Below the pieces are notes generated by a model, which saw nothing but the letters and a program-made list of their open reading frames with translations, was not told the origin of the DNA and ran no database searches. Of a stretch of DNA of 18,985 nucleotides, positions 17,715-18,985 are shown piece by piece (within the stretch, counting starts at the first letter, position 1; each line of letters begins with the position of its first letter). The position numbers were made by a program, and so were the translations under genes. The DNA is taken from assembly GCA_030066475.1 (NCBI GenBank), contig JASJBO010000070.1, forward strand, positions 1-18,985. The letters are read 5' to 3'. Origin of the DNA: Myxococcota bacterium. Its GTDB lineage: Bacteria > Myxococcota_A > UBA9160 > PR03.

Positions 17715-17813
17715 GTCGAGGCGCTGGGCCGGGCCCATCCGCGCGCGCACGAGCTCGCCGCCGTGGGGATCACGGCGTCCAGGGGGACGGGTGCCGGTTG
17801 GCTCTCCGACACG
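17715..17813 (+). pseudogene. Glycerol kinase remnant, inverted part (GlpK residues ~59-90)
   Basis: Read on the plus strand, 17715-17774 encodes [20 protein letters not shown], matching residues 59-78 of the intact GlpK at 17 of 20 positions; at the DNA level about 53 of 60 bases agree. A weaker match runs on to about 17813 ([10 protein letters not shown] against [10 protein letters not shown]), with the catalytic NQRET motif degraded. The piece abuts the minus-strand remnant base to base. Together they cover residues 59-156 with only the first third flipped, which is what an in-place inversion of about 100 bp would leave. Residues 1-58 are not found to the right. Confidence 0.85.
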
Positions 17814-17903
17814 CCGCCGCGCCGGCGGCGGGTGGCAGGCCACGCGGTTGCCGTCGGGCCCTGCGTCCTGCATCGTCTCGCTCGGTCGCGAGGAGGGCGA
17901 ATC
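17814..17903. other. Short leader before rdhA2 with GC hairpin
   Basis: CGCCGCC (17812-17818) pairs with GGCGGCG (17824-17830) over a 5-base loop, and AGGAGG at 17891-17896 is the rdhA2 ribosome binding site. I see no convincing promoter, corrinoid riboswitch or regulator box here. Together with the glpK remnant this accounts for the whole 396-bp gap between the rdhA genes. Confidence 0.5.
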
Positions 17904-18985
17904 ATGGCCGAAGAAAGGCCGGGGCCGAAGGATCCGCAGGCTCCGTCGAACGTCGATCCGGCTCCGGCGGGCGAAGCCGCGAGCGGCGGCCACGAGGAGT
18001 GGCTCGACGAGCCCTCGCGGCGCGCGTTCTTCAAGCGGGTCGCCGTCGGCGGTGGCGCCGCGCTGCTGGCCGGCGGCGGCACCTTCGGTCTGGTGCGGCG
18101 ACAGATCCACGGTCGCCCCGTGGACGGCGACGAGCTGCTCCAGACCGACGAGACCTTCGAGCCGAAGGACCAGCGGGACGTGATCCTGACCTTCGGAGCG
18201 AGCAAGAAGCTCAACGAGCAGCATCCGGAGCGCAGCGAGCAGCACAGCAAGTTCATCACCAAGGGCTTCGACTACCACGAGGCCATCATGAACTTCGAGT
18301 ACCGGCTGCCGTGGGACAACAGCAAGACCGGCTTCACCCAGAAGGATCGCGCCATGCACCACGCGGCCTGGTACCCGCTCACGGCGACGGGGGTGGAGCC
18401 CATGAAGTTCTGCCAGCCGAATACCCCGCTGCTGAGGTGGGATCAGTCCGACGTCGAGGAGGAGCAGTACCAGTTCGCATCGCCGCGGGAGGCGGCGACG
18501 TCGATCAAGAGCGCCGCGCGCGTCTGGGGCGCGGTGCGCTGCGGCATCACGAAGCGCGACAGGCGCTGGGACTACGACCCGATCTACGACATCGAGAACG
18601 AGCGCACTCTGAGCTGGGAGAAGGACTTCCCCTTCGAACCCAAGACGGTGATCGTGATCCTGGTGCCCGAGGACTACGATTGCATCCAGACCGCGCCGGC
18701 CTGGACCGCGGAGGGCGCCGTCGGGCACGGCTACGTCGTCATGGCCCAGATCGCCAACCAGGTGGCCAAGTTCCTGCGGGGCCTGGGCTACCACGCCGTC
18801 GGGGCCGGCAACGACCTCGGCATCAGCGTGGCCTACGGGATCGCGGCCGGCCTCGGTGAGGGCGGGCGAAATGCGCAGCTGCTCGCGCCGGGCCTGGGGC
18901 CCCGCCACCGCATCTGCAAGGTCTACACGGACTTCGAGGACGTCGAGTACGACCAGCCCCACGACTTCGGCATCACCGAGTTCTG
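17904..18985 (+). CDS. rdhA: Reductive dehalogenase catalytic subunit (RdhA), copy 2, cut by the window end
   Basis: This open frame runs 360 codons off the right edge and is a close paralog of rdhA1. It has the same layout: a polar tail, a twin-arginine signal (SRRAFFKR, Arg39-Arg40), the Gly/Ala-rich stretch, then shared blocks such as [42 protein letters not shown] and [11 protein letters not shown]. The first 28 or so residues, the stretch near 112-125 ([16 protein letters not shown]) and several internal positions differ, so it is a diverged paralog and may act on a different halogenated substrate. The window stops at HDFGITEF, directly before the position of the first iron-sulfur cysteine, so cluster motifs and any downstream rdhB cannot be judged. 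AGGAGG lies 7 bases before ATG 17904. The frame is open upstream, but similarity to RdhA1 begins only at this start. Confidence 0.93.
   Translation, partial: MAEERPGPKDPQAPSNVDPAPAGEAASGGHEEWLDEPSRRAFFKRVAVGGGAALLAGGGTFGLVRRQIHGRPVDGDELLQTDETFEPKDQRDVILTFGASKKLNEQHPERSEQHSKFITKGFDYHEAIMNFEYRLPWDNSKTGFTQKDRAMHHAAWYPLTATGVEPMKFCQPNTPLLRWDQSDVEEEQYQFASPREAATSIKSAARVWGAVRCGITKRDRRWDYDPIYDIENERTLSWEKDFPFEPKTVIVILVPEDYDCIQTAPAWTAEGAVGHGYVVMAQIANQVAKFLRGLGYHAVGAGNDLGISVAYGIAAGLGEGGRNAQLLAPGLGPRHRICKVYTDFEDVEYDQPHDFGITEF

Noticed and set aside
17814..17903. Cobalamin riboswitch or regulator box upstream of rdhA2
   Set aside because: A GTGG-CAGG-CCAC dyad occurs at 17832-17843, but the B12-box core and the surrounding stems are not recognisable.
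17508..17903. A small rdhB gene between the rdhA copies
   Set aside because: No frame gives a hydrophobic three-helix protein; the segment is explained by the glpK remnant and the rdhA2 leader.
17505..17904. rdhA1-rdhA2 read-through fusion through the TGA at 17505
   Set aside because: The frame happens to stay open from this TGA to the rdhA2 ATG, but rdhA2 has its own AGGAGG and start, the linker is glpK debris, and no selenocysteine element is apparent.
15846..18962. Open frame of more than 1000 codons on the minus strand across the rdhA genes
   Set aside because: It is antisense to two clear RdhA genes, and its translation is low-complexity and His/Val/Asp/Gly-rich as expected from GC-rich shadow frames. 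Only the 17520-17714 part matches a protein (GlpK).

Overview
The window is a high-GC stretch of a Gram-negative chromosome. An outer-membrane porin, an RND pump with a lipoprotein adaptor, and two Tat-exported iron-sulfur enzymes all point to a diderm cell. Quinone-linked proline and glycerol oxidation beside reductive dehalogenases would fit a lineage of the former Deltaproteobacteria (Myxococcota, Desulfobacterota or Binatota-like). That placement is an inference from gene content and base composition and is not firm.

Layout, left to right. (1) 1-108: two 51-bp tandem repeat copies with a hairpin core. They abut the ribosome binding site of putA (124-3723, +), a bifunctional proline dehydrogenase / glutamate-semialdehyde dehydrogenase. 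(2) 3896-12001 (+): an envelope cluster made of a small secreted helical protein of unknown function, a lipoprotein RND adaptor, an RND permease, a PF07399-type putative Na+/H+ antiporter and an OprB-type porin. Adaptor and permease overlap by one base. No TolC-like outer-membrane factor is present. (3) 12014-15081 (-): glpK and glpD, translationally coupled, facing the porin gene across a hairpin that contains both stop codons. (4) 15178-18985 (+): glpF, divergent from glpK, followed by two paralogous reductive dehalogenase genes, rdhA1 (complete) and rdhA2 (cut by the window end just before its iron-sulfur motifs).

The most unusual stretch is 17508-17903, between the two rdhA genes. It holds no intact gene but contains the remnant of a second glycerol kinase. 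Residues about 92-156 lie on the minus strand. Residues about 59-90 lie immediately beside them on the plus strand, as if that piece had been inverted in place. With the two rdhA paralogs, this suggests that a glpK-(glpF)-rdhA block was once duplicated in tandem and that the second glpK/glpF decayed.

Functionally, GlpF, GlpK and GlpD would take up glycerol, phosphorylate it and feed electrons to the quinone pool. PutA does the same with proline. The RdhA enzymes are candidate terminal reductases for organohalides, so glycerol-linked organohalide respiration is a testable idea. No rdhB membrane anchor gene is visible in the window.
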